Of a stretch of 50,278 nt of DNA, positions 40,135-48,566 are shown in pieces. The notes under the pieces were generated by a model, which did no database searches, had not been told where the DNA came from, and saw only the letters and a program-made list of their open reading frames with translations. Every line of letters starts with the position of its first letter. Position 1 is the first letter of the stretch. Made by a program: the position numbers and the translations under genes. The DNA is from a virus: positions 1 to 50,278 of IMG/VR virus record IMGVR_UViG_3300009405_000003. One strand, written 5' to 3'.

Positions 40135-40956
40135 ATGGAAACTTTCGTGTATACAACGAAAAACAATACAACTGTCACAACGAGTGACGTTAAAAAGATT
40201 AAACGAGCAATAAAAGATTTATATTGCTTGGGCGGTAAAGAACTAGAGGTTGTGAGAACGGTCTCTCAAGAATTCAACATGAAGCAGTCTACAATAAAAG
40301 AACTGGTTCATGAAGAAGTAGATATGTGGAAAGAGTCTTTCAAGTATTGCCCAAAAGCGCAAACACGTGCTAGATTTTCATCTGACCTATTTCCGAACGC
40401 ATACCAAAATTACGGGCAGTTCGAGGCGATGGTACTAGACAATGATTCACCACAATTTCTACAAAAATATTTAGATAAAAAGGGTATTAATTATAATTAT
40501 AATACGCTGGTAGGGCTTATAAATAGAATTCTGGATAAATATCCTTCAGTGAAAGGTGACATCGATCCTTCACCAAGAGGGTCGGGGTTTCATCGCGCAC
40601 ACTTTCAAAGTGCTGTGACGGACGTCGACGGAACGTTAAGTTCCACACGTCTGGACATCGTTGGGTTCGAAGCAACAGAAGCAGAAAATTTAATGATGGG
40701 CCGCATAGCGGATCATTTTAATGTGGATGAGACTGTTATTATTAACACCTTTCCTCGCTATTTATTAAATAGGAAGACAAAGCAATGCTTAGTGAACTAC
40801 GTGAATACAAAAGCATTCCCACTCGGGAAGTTACATACTAAATATACATTTAGTGGGGTATTGCGTTCATATGGAATAGTGAACACAACACTACGTCAGT
40901 TGAGGAAGGCTGGCGGGGCGTTTACTGTGCCACGTAAACCCAGAGCGCATAGATAG
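40135..40956 (+). CDS. HTH-like protein of unknown function within the ubiquitin-like cassette
   Basis: 273 aa, AGGAG before ATG, TAG stop. Residues about 20-55 could form a helix-turn-helix (VVRTVSQEFNMKQSTIKELV). The rest is mixed alpha/beta with PSPRGSGFHRAHFQSAV and NTFPRYLLNRKTKQCL, and the C-terminus is basic (VPRKPRAHR). Synonymous positions use more G and C than neighbours (for example gacgtcgacggaacg), hinting at separate acquisition. It is followed after 1 nt by the JAMM gene. It could be the regulator, an adaptor or E2 substitute, or the target; none is shown by sequence. Confidence 0.6.
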   Translation: METFVYTTKNNTTVTTSDVKKIKRAIKDLYCLGGKELEVVRTVSQEFNMKQSTIKELVHEEVDMWKESFKYCPKAQTRARFSSDLFPNAYQNYGQFEAMVLDNDSPQFLQKYLDKKGINYNYNTLVGLINRILDKYPSVKGDIDPSPRGSGFHRAHFQSAVTDVDGTLSSTRLDIVGFEATEAENLMMGRIADHFNVDETVIINTFPRYLLNRKTKQCLVNYVNTKAFPLGKLHTKYTFSGVLRSYGIVNTTLRQLRKAGGAFTVPRKPRAHR

Positions 40957-40957
40957 T

Positions 40958-41386
40958 ATGGAACTTCACATACCTAAAAGCATTGAACAAGAGGTAACCA
41001 CTTATGGTGAATCCAGTTCGCTTGAAGTGTGTGGAGCTTTCTTAGGAAATAAAAATTCTAATACACAATGGACGTGTGACGAATTTATTCCTATGACAAA
41101 TGTTTCAGATCAGGGTCAGGAAGTACATTATATTCCTGACCCGAATGAACTGTTTCAGGTGTTAAAGAAAACTACCCATATGGATAAAAATGCTAAAAAA
41201 GATTTGATCGGAATTTTTCATACTCACCCAAATAATAGAGCAGTCCCTTCTATAACAGACTTGAAAGGGGCAGGGTATATGGGCTTTTACATGATTTACT
41301 CTCCTAAACATGATGAATTAAATACATTTTATTATGATGGAGGAGACCCCGTATTTGAACCTGCAAAAACAATAATAACCGCATAG
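40958..41386 (+). CDS. JAMM/MPN metalloprotease (JAB domain)
   Basis: 142 aa, a bare JAB domain. The zinc site is complete: Glu23 in SSLEVCGAFLGN and HTHPNNRAVPSITD giving His88, His90, Ser98 and Asp101, an exact H-x-H-x7-S-x2-D. These enzymes cleave bonds after the terminal Gly of ubiquitin-like proteins. As the modifier here already ends in GG, removal from targets is the likely task rather than maturation. It lies between the HTH-like gene and the E1-like gene. TAG stop. Confidence 0.85.
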   Translation: MELHIPKSIEQEVTTYGESSSLEVCGAFLGNKNSNTQWTCDEFIPMTNVSDQGQEVHYIPDPNELFQVLKKTTHMDKNAKKDLIGIFHTHPNNRAVPSITDLKGAGYMGFYMIYSPKHDELNTFYYDGGDPVFEPAKTIITA

Positions 41387-41394
41387 GAGAGAAT

Positions 41395-41991
41395 ATGGCT
41401 AATAAAAAAATATTAGTAGTTGGTGCTGGTGGAATTGGTTCATGGCTGGCTAGCCATTTATACGAACTAGAAACGCAGGGACAACTAAACGGAATAGATA
41501 TTACGTTCGCAGACGATGATACTGTGGACACAAAAAATTTAGCTTACCAAAACTTCGAAGCGGAGGATGTGCTAGATTACAAAACTGAATCTATATCAGC
41601 CAGATATGGGTTCGGATCAACTATAGATAGAATTGAGTCGGATAATGTGCTAAATGAGTATGACTGTATTATCAGCGCTGTTGACAATACTAAATTTAGA
41701 CGGATTCTATTTAAATGGGCTAATAATAGTCCAGAGAAGTATTGGATTGATTTAAGAAGTGAAGGACGTTCAATAGCTGCATTTACTAAAAATAAAGCTA
41801 ACGGCCTTGACTACATGTTATCCACACTTGGAAATGAAGATGTAAACGATGGAAGTTGCCAAAGACAGTGGGAGCTTGATAATAATATTATCCAAAATGG
41901 AAATAAAATTGTTGCCGCTATTGGTGCTCAATATGTGTTAAATTATATACGACATGATATGAGTCCCCCACAGGTAATCCTTTCATTATAA
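41395..41991 (+). CDS. E1-like / ThiF-family adenylyltransferase
   Basis: 198 aa. It has the Rossmann loop LVVGAGGIGS (10-15), the FADDDTVDTKNLAYQN segment matching ThiF's D-x-V...NLNRQ (the Arg is Tyr here), and IISAVDNTKFRR with Asp97. Cys155 in NDGSCQRQWE is a candidate thioester residue. It is shorter than MoeB/ThiF (about 250 aa) and close to PRTRC-type ThiF proteins. It would adenylate the Gly-Gly end of the protein encoded at 39766. AGGAGA before ATG; TAA stop. Confidence 0.82.
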   Translation: MANKKILVVGAGGIGSWLASHLYELETQGQLNGIDITFADDDTVDTKNLAYQNFEAEDVLDYKTESISARYGFGSTIDRIESDNVLNEYDCIISAVDNTKFRRILFKWANNSPEKYWIDLRSEGRSIAAFTKNKANGLDYMLSTLGNEDVNDGSCQRQWELDNNIIQNGNKIVAAIGAQYVLNYIRHDMSPPQVILSL

Positions 41992-41997
41992 ACAAAT

Positions 41998-42005
41998 AAC
42001 CAAAA
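41998..42005 (+). promoter_or_regulatory. AACCAAAA start element
   Basis: AACCAAAA ends 6 nt before ATG 42012 in a 20-nt gap lacking a Shine-Dalgarno. Confidence 0.55.
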
Positions 42006-42011
42006 ATAAAC

Positions 42012-42215
42012 ATGAATGACAAACTCATGTCACGAAAGCTATGGACCGCTGTTGGTGGTCTACTTCTTGTTTTTGCAACAGAATGGTTAGGTCTATCACC
42101 TGAACTATCAACTCAAATTATTGACGCGGTGGTTGTTATAGTACCTTCCTATCTAGCTGGCCAAGGTTTGGTCGATGCCATTGGTGCATACGACCCTAAC
42201 GGAAAAAAGAAGTAG
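42012..42215 (+). CDS. Small membrane protein, holin-like
   Basis: 67 aa with two hydrophobic helices (LWTAVGGLLLVFATEWLGL and TQIIDAVVVIVPSYLAGQGL) joined by a short turn and a charged Lys-rich tail (DPNGKKK). This is the size and topology of small holins and other phage membrane proteins. No endolysin lies nearby or anywhere recognisable in the window, so the holin call is tentative. It is a single-gene unit with a start element in front and a terminator after it. TAG stop. Confidence 0.55.
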   Translation: MNDKLMSRKLWTAVGGLLLVFATEWLGLSPELSTQIIDAVVVIVPSYLAGQGLVDAIGAYDPNGKKK

Positions 42216-42228
42216 CTGGATAACTAAT

Positions 42229-42256
42229 AGAGGTGGGCCAAACTTGGCTCACCTCT
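42229..42256 (+). terminator. Intrinsic terminator after the holin-like gene
   Basis: AGAGGTGGGCCAA pairs with TTGGCTCACCTCT, one G-T pair, tight loop, followed by TATTT. Strong stem. Confidence 0.8.
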
Positions 42257-42261
42257 TATTT

Positions 42262-42269
42262 AACCAAGA
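42262..42269 (+). promoter_or_regulatory. AACCAAGA start element
   Basis: AACCAAGA ends 6 nt before ATG 42276, immediately after the terminator. Confidence 0.5.
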
Positions 42270-42275
42270 GAAAAT

Positions 42276-42494
42276 ATGTTTTTTAAAAAATTAAAGATTG
42301 ATTTAATTGAGCGTATACGAGAAGTATCACAAGTTTTAATAACGCATATTTCACGTTACGATAAGCAAATAAAGCAGTTAGAAATAACTAATAAAAATTT
42401 GTATAAAAAGATTACGGACCTGGAACGTAAAGTTTTTAAAATTCAGAAAGTGATTGTGCATTTATATGAGCGTGATACCACTGGAGGTGAATAA
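42276..42494 (+). CDS. Short coiled-coil protein, 72 aa
   Basis: Nearly all helix with heptad-like spacing (RYDKQIKQLEITNKNLYKKI, TDLERKVFKIQKVIVHLY), Lys-rich and likely dimeric. TAA stop 6 nt before the sigma factor gene. It could be a sigma-associated factor or simply a small coiled coil; no family recognised. Confidence 0.6.
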   Translation: MFFKKLKIDLIERIREVSQVLITHISRYDKQIKQLEITNKNLYKKITDLERKVFKIQKVIVHLYERDTTGGE

Positions 42495-42500
42495 TGTACT

Positions 42501-43328
42501 ATGGAAAGATACTTTAACACGATTAAAGACTTTAAACCTCTTCCAAAAGACAAAGAACGAGAATATTTTAAACGCGCTCAAAATGGAGATAAAATAGCTT
42601 ATGAAAAACTCATGTCAGCTAACTTAAAATTCGTAATATCTGTAGCAAAACAATACCAAAATCAAGGGCTACCCTTAGATGAATTGATAGCAGAAGGAAA
42701 TTTAGGTTTAGTTAAAGCCTATAATAAATTTGATTTATCCTATAAAACAGGGTTTATTACATACGCTGTTTGGTGGATTCGTCAGTCGATTATGAATGCA
42801 ATACATGAAAATTCAAAACTAATTCGGCTCCCGTCTAATAAAATAGCAAAAGTAACTAAAATTAATAAAGCGCGTCAAGCACTCCAGCAAAAATTATTTA
42901 GAGACCCTATACCAGAAGAAATTTGTATACATCTTTCTGGGGATATGACTGAAGAGGTGGTGTTAGAAGCGTTAAAATTTAGTTACACCTATGTCCCATT
43001 AGATGCTCCTCAAACCGATAATAATAAAACCCTTCACGAAATTATAGAAGGTGATATTTTAGATAACCCGGAACATCTTACAGGCTCACTTAAAAAAGAA
43101 TTAAAACTAGTGATGTCTGAATTTACTGAACGTGAACAGCAGATTATAAGTATGTACTTCGGTATAGACCAGCCAAGGAATTACACGTTAGAGGAGATTG
43201 GTGTAGACTTGGGGTTAACTAGGGAGCGTATACGACAGATAAAACTAAAGATTTTAGAGAAATTAAAAATGACACATAGAAGTGATAAACTAAGGGTATA
43301 TTTCGAAGATGATATATATAACGAATAA
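42501..43328 (+). CDS. Primary-type sigma-70 factor
   Basis: 275 aa, no TGA. Region 2 is strong: SANLKFVISVAKQYQNQGLP, DELIAEGNLGLVKAYNKFD and FITYAVWWIRQSIMNAI. Region 3 is reduced. Region 4 has FTEREQQIISMYFGI and YTLEEIGVDLGLTRERIRQI. It lacks region 1.1 and resembles RpoD-like group 2 or phage sigma factors. It is encoded in the TGA-poor block and is complete under either code, in contrast to the late sigma gene. Its end overlaps the polymerase start by 20 nt. Confidence 0.9.
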   Translation: MERYFNTIKDFKPLPKDKEREYFKRAQNGDKIAYEKLMSANLKFVISVAKQYQNQGLPLDELIAEGNLGLVKAYNKFDLSYKTGFITYAVWWIRQSIMNAIHENSKLIRLPSNKIAKVTKINKARQALQQKLFRDPIPEEICIHLSGDMTEEVVLEALKFSYTYVPLDAPQTDNNKTLHEIIEGDILDNPEHLTGSLKKELKLVMSEFTEREQQIISMYFGIDQPRNYTLEEIGVDLGLTRERIRQIKLKILEKLKMTHRSDKLRVYFEDDIYNE

Positions 43329-45075
43329 AACTCATCTCTTAGAGGCGATAGACTATCTAAGTGATGAAAGCATACTAGCTATTGATACTGAAACTACTGG
43401 TCTAGATCCATTAGTTGATAAAGTGTTGTTAATTTCTATCGGAAATCAAAAAGAACAGTTTGTACTTGATGTTGCTCAGCTCGGTGAACACATTAATTCA
43501 TTTATAAAGTTTTTGGATTCTCCAAAGCTTATTAAAGTGTTCCATAACTCAAAGTTTGATTATAAAATGATAAAGTCTAACTTTGGAGTGGACATTCAAA
43601 ATTTAAAAGATACTTATCTTTTAGATTGTTTATTAACACAAGGACAATCATCTATAAGGCATGATCTTAGCTCTTGTTTAGAAAGGTACTTAGATAAAGA
43701 TATGTCAAAAGATGAGCAAATGACTTTTGTTGACATGCAGTACGGAGATGTATTTACTAAAGCACAATTAGAGTACTCTGCAAATGATGTGAAAGAATTA
43801 CTCCCTCTTTATGGTATCTTAATGAGTAATATTCGAGCTAGAGGGATGGAGTCTTTAGCTGCAGTAGAGTGTGAATGTGCGAGAGCTACTGGAGATCTAG
43901 AACTAAATGGAATACACTTAAGTAAAAACAAGTGGTTTGCGTTAAAAGATGTCGCTATTAAACAAAGTAACGACAAAAAAACAATACTAGATTTTCATTT
44001 TAATCATTATTGCGAGAAAGATGATAATGGTGAATTAGTGATAAACTACAGGTCACCTAAGCAACTTCTTCCGGTTTTACGTAAATTGACTGGCACGCAT
44101 CTAGCTTCTACTGATGTCCAAACGTTAAAAAAGTTTAATCACCCAGCAATAAAGGCACTGTTGGAGTATAGGATGGCACAAAAGAAAGTCTCAACTTATG
44201 GAGAGGACTTTTATAATAAATATGTTCATCCTAAAGACGGAAGAGTTCATGGAGACTTTTGGCAATTAGGGAGAGCCCATACCGGAAGGTATGCAAGTTC
44301 AAAACCTAATATGCAAAACATTCCAAGAGAGGCCGTTTATAGAGCAGCTTTTACAGCACAGTCGAAAGACTATAAAATAATCGCAGCAGATTTTTCGGGT
44401 CAGGAATTACGCCTTCTAGCGCATATTAGTCAAGAGCCTAAGTTTCTAAAAGCTCTTGAGGATGAGGTAGACTTACACACTAATTCCGCCAGCTTAGTTT
44501 TTGGTGTTCCTTACGACTCTGTGTCTAAAGAGCAGCGGAACTCTGCTAAATCAATTACATTTGGTTTAATTTATGGTATAGGGCCTAAGAAATTAAGTGA
44601 AAACTTAAAGATAGGTTATAATGACGCCATATACTTAATGAATAAATACTTCAAAACTTTTCCAAAAATTAAAAAAACTTTAGATAGATTTGAAGCACAG
44701 GCTAAAGATACTAAGATGGCTATATCGCCATTAGACGGTAGGCAAAGTGATTTATCTGAAAAGGATTGGAACAATAGAGGTTCAGTGGCTCACGCCTTAA
44801 ATATCGCAAAGAATCTCCCTTTTCAAGGAACGGGTGCAAGTACAACAAAACTTGCATTATGTCGCATAAAGAGAAGATTTGATGAGGCTGGATATGGTAG
44901 TGACGCACGTCTTATTAATGTAGTGCATGATGAAATATTAGTAGAATGTAAGAAAGAAATAACCGAAGAGGTTTCCGAAATAATAGAGACAGAAATGGTA
45001 AAAGCATTTAATATATATGCTCCCTCTGTACCTATGGAAGCTTCCGCAGAAGTAGGAGATTGTTGGATACACTAA
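43309..45075 (+). CDS. Family A DNA polymerase with 3'-5' exonuclease domain
   Basis: 588 aa. Exonuclease motifs: LAIDTETTGLDP (I), VFHNSKFDYKM (II), YSANDVKELLPLYG (III, Y-x3-D). Polymerase motifs: IIAADFSGQELRLLAHIS (A), RNSAKSITFGLIYGIG (B, with Phe in the O-helix) and INVVHDEILVE (C). There is no 5'-nuclease domain, as in T7-type phage enzymes. Both active sites look intact. It is likely the replicative polymerase. TAA overlaps the next ATG as TAATG. Confidence 0.93.
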   Translation: MIYITNKTHLLEAIDYLSDESILAIDTETTGLDPLVDKVLLISIGNQKEQFVLDVAQLGEHINSFIKFLDSPKLIKVFHNSKFDYKMIKSNFGVDIQNLKDTYLLDCLLTQGQSSIRHDLSSCLERYLDKDMSKDEQMTFVDMQYGDVFTKAQLEYSANDVKELLPLYGILMSNIRARGMESLAAVECECARATGDLELNGIHLSKNKWFALKDVAIKQSNDKKTILDFHFNHYCEKDDNGELVINYRSPKQLLPVLRKLTGTHLASTDVQTLKKFNHPAIKALLEYRMAQKKVSTYGEDFYNKYVHPKDGRVHGDFWQLGRAHTGRYASSKPNMQNIPREAVYRAAFTAQSKDYKIIAADFSGQELRLLAHISQEPKFLKALEDEVDLHTNSASLVFGVPYDSVSKEQRNSAKSITFGLIYGIGPKKLSENLKIGYNDAIYLMNKYFKTFPKIKKTLDRFEAQAKDTKMAISPLDGRQSDLSEKDWNNRGSVAHALNIAKNLPFQGTGASTTKLALCRIKRRFDEAGYGSDARLINVVHDEILVECKKEITEEVSEIIETEMVKAFNIYAPSVPMEASAEVGDCWIH

Positions 45076-45434
45076 TGGCTAAAAAAGTAACTAAACCAGA
45101 AAGCGCAGTTTCATACTGTGAAAGAGTTTACCCAGAAATGATGGTTAGATTTAAAGAAATGCAAAGAGAAGACTACGAAATCTTCTGTAGAAAACAAATG
45201 GATTATGGTCCCGGAAATATAAGTCTGGGAACCAGGTTAGACACAGAAGATGAAAAACGTATGAGTATCACTGGTCTTATTATACGGATGAACGATAAAA
45301 TACAGCGACTGCTAAATTTAGTAGTTAAGCATAACCGTTCCCCACAAAATGAATCAGTTGAAGATGCATTTGGTGATTTAACTGTCTACGGAACTATTGC
45401 AAGGATAGTTGCTGAAGATAAATGGGCAAAATAA
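45075..45434 (+). CDS. DUF1599 / nucleotide-modification-associated protein
   Basis: 119 aa. The segment REDYEIFCRKQMDYGPGNIS, followed by RMNDKIQRLLNLV and NESVEDAFGDLTVYGTIARI, matches the DUF1599 (Nmad1) pattern found in phages next to nucleotide metabolism genes. ATG 45075 was chosen because it overlaps the polymerase stop; an in-frame TTG upstream is less likely. Whether this phage's DNA carries modified bases cannot be told from sequence. The biochemical activity of the family is not known to me. Confidence 0.75.
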   Translation: MAKKVTKPESAVSYCERVYPEMMVRFKEMQREDYEIFCRKQMDYGPGNISLGTRLDTEDEKRMSITGLIIRMNDKIQRLLNLVVKHNRSPQNESVEDAFGDLTVYGTIARIVAEDKWAK

Positions 45435-45438
45435 AATA

Positions 45439-45466
45439 AAAAGGGTAGGCGTATGCTTACCCTTTT
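45439..45466. terminator. Bidirectional terminator between convergent blocks
   Basis: AAAAGGGTAGGC pairs with GCTTACCCTTTT around GTAT, with A/T tracts on both sides. It ends the plus-strand block and the right-hand late block. Confidence 0.9.
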
Positions 45467-45491
45467 ATTTTTTAGCTTAAAGATTTTAAAC

Positions 45492-46193
45492 TTACTCCGC
45501 TGGATCTTGGGCTTCTTCTTTTCCACCTATCATTGTAGCACTAATTGGAGTTACCGTAGTAGCTCTTAGTGATACATTTTCAAGTAAAACAGTTTGCTGA
45601 GCTGCCATTGAGAACTGGTGTCCTTGAATGAAGCACCCACCTAAATGGAACCCTGCATAAGCTTCCTGCTCCATATCGCGCATTAAGAACGCGAGACCTA
45701 TAGGAGCATTAAAAAACTCAGATGCTAAATTAATGTAAAAATCGCCTGCATAAGTAGAGTTACCATTTGTTGTAGTAATCTCTCCAGCTGCAGCTGCGCC
45801 ATCATAACCTAAAGCCTCCTCACCTTGGGCATAATTAGCCATACTTCCTGCGTTATTAAACTTGTACAAAGCTTTTAATAAGCTAGGCCCATTAAAAAGT
45901 ACACGAGAAAGATTAGAACTAATGTTTACGCGTCCTGGTACAAAGAAAGGTTTACGTGAACCAATTTCAAACAGTTGTTGTAATTGTTTACTTTGCTGAA
46001 CCGCTGCATTCTCTACCAGTCCAATAGGGATGAAGTTTGATACTGGATTAGCTGTAGCATCTACAAACTCTGAAGGAGCTGCGCACACTAGTACTGATTC
46101 AGAGGACAAGAAGTTAGTTCCTGCACCTAGTGATTGTACACTATTAGGGCCGAAATTATCTGCCCAGTTTGCTATTGTGTTTGGATCTGCCAT
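45492..46193 (-). CDS. Putative tail tube protein, 233 aa
   Basis: Directly after the sheath gene (13-nt gap, GAGG before the ATG), no TGA, TAA stop. Tube-like features are VNISSNLSRVLFNGPSLLKA and FYINLASEFFNAPIGLAFL, then FHLGGCFIQGHQFSMAAQQT, suggesting a beta-barrel with a long insertion loop. Sheath followed by tube is the standard order in contractile tails. Terminator follows 26 nt downstream. The call rests mainly on position; another tail protein is possible. Confidence 0.65.
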   Translation of the reverse strand: MADPNTIANWADNFGPNSVQSLGAGTNFLSSESVLVCAAPSEFVDATANPVSNFIPIGLVENAAVQQSKQLQQLFEIGSRKPFFVPGRVNISSNLSRVLFNGPSLLKALYKFNNAGSMANYAQGEEALGYDGAAAAGEITTTNGNSTYAGDFYINLASEFFNAPIGLAFLMRDMEQEAYAGFHLGGCFIQGHQFSMAAQQTVLLENVSLRATTVTPISATMIGGKEEAQDPAE

Positions 46194-46206
46194 ATTTATT
46201 TACCTC

Positions 46207-47814
46207 TTAAAATATAAGTTGAATTTTAATATAATTAACAGGATATTTTGGCAAGATATCAATATCGACCAGTATTGTATCAGGACTTAATTCGTCAACT
46301 TTTAAGCTTGACAATTTAAAGTCATTTAATACCCCTTCTCGTACTAAGTATAGTCCTTGACCAACAATAACAGAATTGAGCATTTTTAGAAATGCTGGTG
46401 TAATGTTATATCGACCAATATAAGGACTAACTCCATTTCTTACAAACTTAGCTGAAGCATCAATTGCTCGCGTAATGCTGAGCTCTCGTTTAGCAACACT
46501 TGTAATGTCTGTAGTCATCTGATGTCTAGACACAATAGGTGCGCCTGGACCAGCTTGAGTCATAATATAAGTACCACCAGAAGCCATTGTATTTAAATGT
46601 TCTTCTGAAAAGTAGTCTTGTGAGCCATAAGTTCTGTTAAACCCTGTGACAGCCATGTTCGTAAATGGTTGTTCAGGAGCTTGTCCTGCAGATTGTCCTG
46701 CAATAGCTGCACTGTAAGCCCAGCCTGGAACAGGAACAAAAGCTGCTAACTCATGAATCTCTGCAGTGATTAGCTCAGCATGCACTGTATTAGTAATCTG
46801 ATCTCATGCATAGTAAGTTTTATCACCAACTACTGTGGTACCTGTAAATCTTGCATAAAGACCGTATCCAGTAAAATCGTACCCATCACTCATACCATCA
46901 AAACTTGTTTCTATCCATCTGTTCTTTAAAGTAGATATGTGACGTACTTCAGTGTCATACACAAAATCTGGATGAGTAGAAACTAATCGCTTAGAGTTAT
47001 ACCCTGCATTAGCGTCTCTGATAGCTCCTGCTACCGTACCTTTGTTTTCAGATGCTCCTCGATAGTCTGCATTTGAAGCTGTAATTTCACGGTTTATAAT
47101 AGCAATACGCTCTTTCTTATTAACTGCAGATGACATACTTTCACAATGAGATTTAAAGTCGCCCGCCACATCTAAATGTGTCATTGGAGCTATACAATAA
47201 ACTTCTTCAAGTTCTAAAGCTGAGATCGCATCAGTTGTAAATTTAGATACTGTTTCATCCTGTGTTCCATAGTATCCAATAGAACTGCCCGCATTAGCCA
47301 TAGCTACGCTACAACCATATGCAAGAGGATTATAACTTACTGGTGTACCAATTTTTGTTTCAATATCTAACTGACTTTCTACAGTACTGTAAGTATTTAA
47401 ATCAGCTCTTAAAGATCTGTAAGATACTTTAATTGAAGCTTCTGCGTCAGCAGGAACCTCACTTAAAGATCCACTGATAGATATGCCACTTGTCGAAGCT
47501 GTAAAATCAAGTCCATTCACTAAATGAAAGGTTTGACCAGTAATAGACCCTTTAGTTCCCACTAAATCTACTATAACTAACTCAGTATCGCTAGCGTCTA
47601 CTGCTGCCCAATCACTATTAATATCACTGAAATTAACTGCTTTGGCTACACCACTATATAGAATAGCATCACCTTGTGCATCAACCACATCTGTAAGAGG
47701 TTGGATATGATATCCAGGACCTACAATTACTGATCTAAGATCTGGATCAGTAAATATAGGAGTGGCTGATTGCTGCACCTGTGAAACTTCTACGCCTGGT
47801 TTTCTATAGGCCAT
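46207..47814 (-). CDS. Tail sheath protein, 535 aa, one TGA codon
   Basis: The N-terminus MAYRKPGVEVSQVQQSATPI is typical of contractile sheaths, and the C-terminal domain shows KPVNYIKIQLIF-like end strands (KYPVNYIKIQLIF). TGA at 46804-46806 (KTYYA-W-DQITN) lies at codon 337. Under the standard code the sheath would lose its C-terminal 198 residues, which carry the conserved inner domain that contacts the tube. The start follows AGGAGG. TAA stop. Establishes the phage as a myovirus. Confidence 0.87.
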
Positions 47815-47828
47815 AATTCAATTTCCTC

Positions 47829-48566
47829 CTAATAATTATTAGTATTATTTCACGTTCCTTGTTGCATCTGTGCAAAAGGATCGCTTTTGTGTTTGTTTCT
47901 TCTATTCTTAGCTGCACTAAAACCCATAGATCCAAGCTCATAGGCTCCTGCCAATCCTGGCGCCACAGTCCATTTAGCCGCTTCAAATGTTGCTCTTCCG
48001 AGTCTGTTACCAAGACTACGTTGTCTGCCTTGGTTATCGTATTTGTTTCCCATAAATTCATAGGTTCCCCACGCCGGACCACTCATTGCGACACCGCCTA
48101 ATAACATACTAGCTGGTGTACGTTTAAGTACTGTTTGTCCATTATGGAACCCTACGACTTTACCTCCTCTGAACCAACCTTTTCTGGTAGCTCCAATAAC
48201 ATCTCCAGCTTTATGAGAAACTGTTTTATGAGTCATGTTATATCCTACTCGTTTACCAAAACGTGCAGGATTAGTAAGTAATGTGTGTAAATTTTCTCGA
48301 GCCTTCCCAAAAGAACCTCTTATTATTCCTGGTTTCTTTGTGGTTGCTTTTCCAGCAGCCTCGATAGTCTTCTTTACATTTCCTGCTTCTAAAGCAGTCT
48401 TTCTTGCATGGCGCATAGCACCAATAGTTTTCTTAGAACCTTTAGCAAGGCCTTTTAAGAAGCCTCCTCCTTTACTAAACAATCTTAAAAAAGGTGCTGG
48501 GTTAAAAGCAATCTTTTCAAGCTCGTCTATAAAAGCTTCTTGTATAATTTTATCTTTATTTACCAT
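47829..48566 (-). CDS. Basic virion-associated protein, 245 aa
   Basis: Very rich in Lys, Arg and Gly (GFLKGLAKGSKKTIGAMRHA, RENLHTLLTNPARFGKRVGY). The N-terminus AFIDELEKIAFN resembles the DELxKIA leader of some internal virion proteins. TGA at 47850 adds W-NNTNNY before TAG. A hydrophobic helix may lie at PASMLLGGVAMSGPAWGTY. It could be an internal or head-tail interface protein; unknown otherwise. Starts 7 nt inside the end of the upstream gene. Confidence 0.6.

Noticed and set aside
39766-41991. Ubl/E1/JAMM genes as a sulfur-carrier pathway for cofactor synthesis
   Set aside because: No thiamin, molybdopterin or cysteine synthesis gene lies nearby; not excluded, but less likely than protein modification.
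47804-48082. Minus-strand ORF overlapping the basic 245-aa gene in another frame
   Set aside because: It is a shadow of the in-frame gene, which has proper start, context and composition.
189-48566. TGA read as Gly (code 25)
   Set aside because: Propeller blades align TGA with TGG-encoded Trp, and contexts such as AE-x-HFDDL suit an aromatic. Not formally excluded without homologue alignments.
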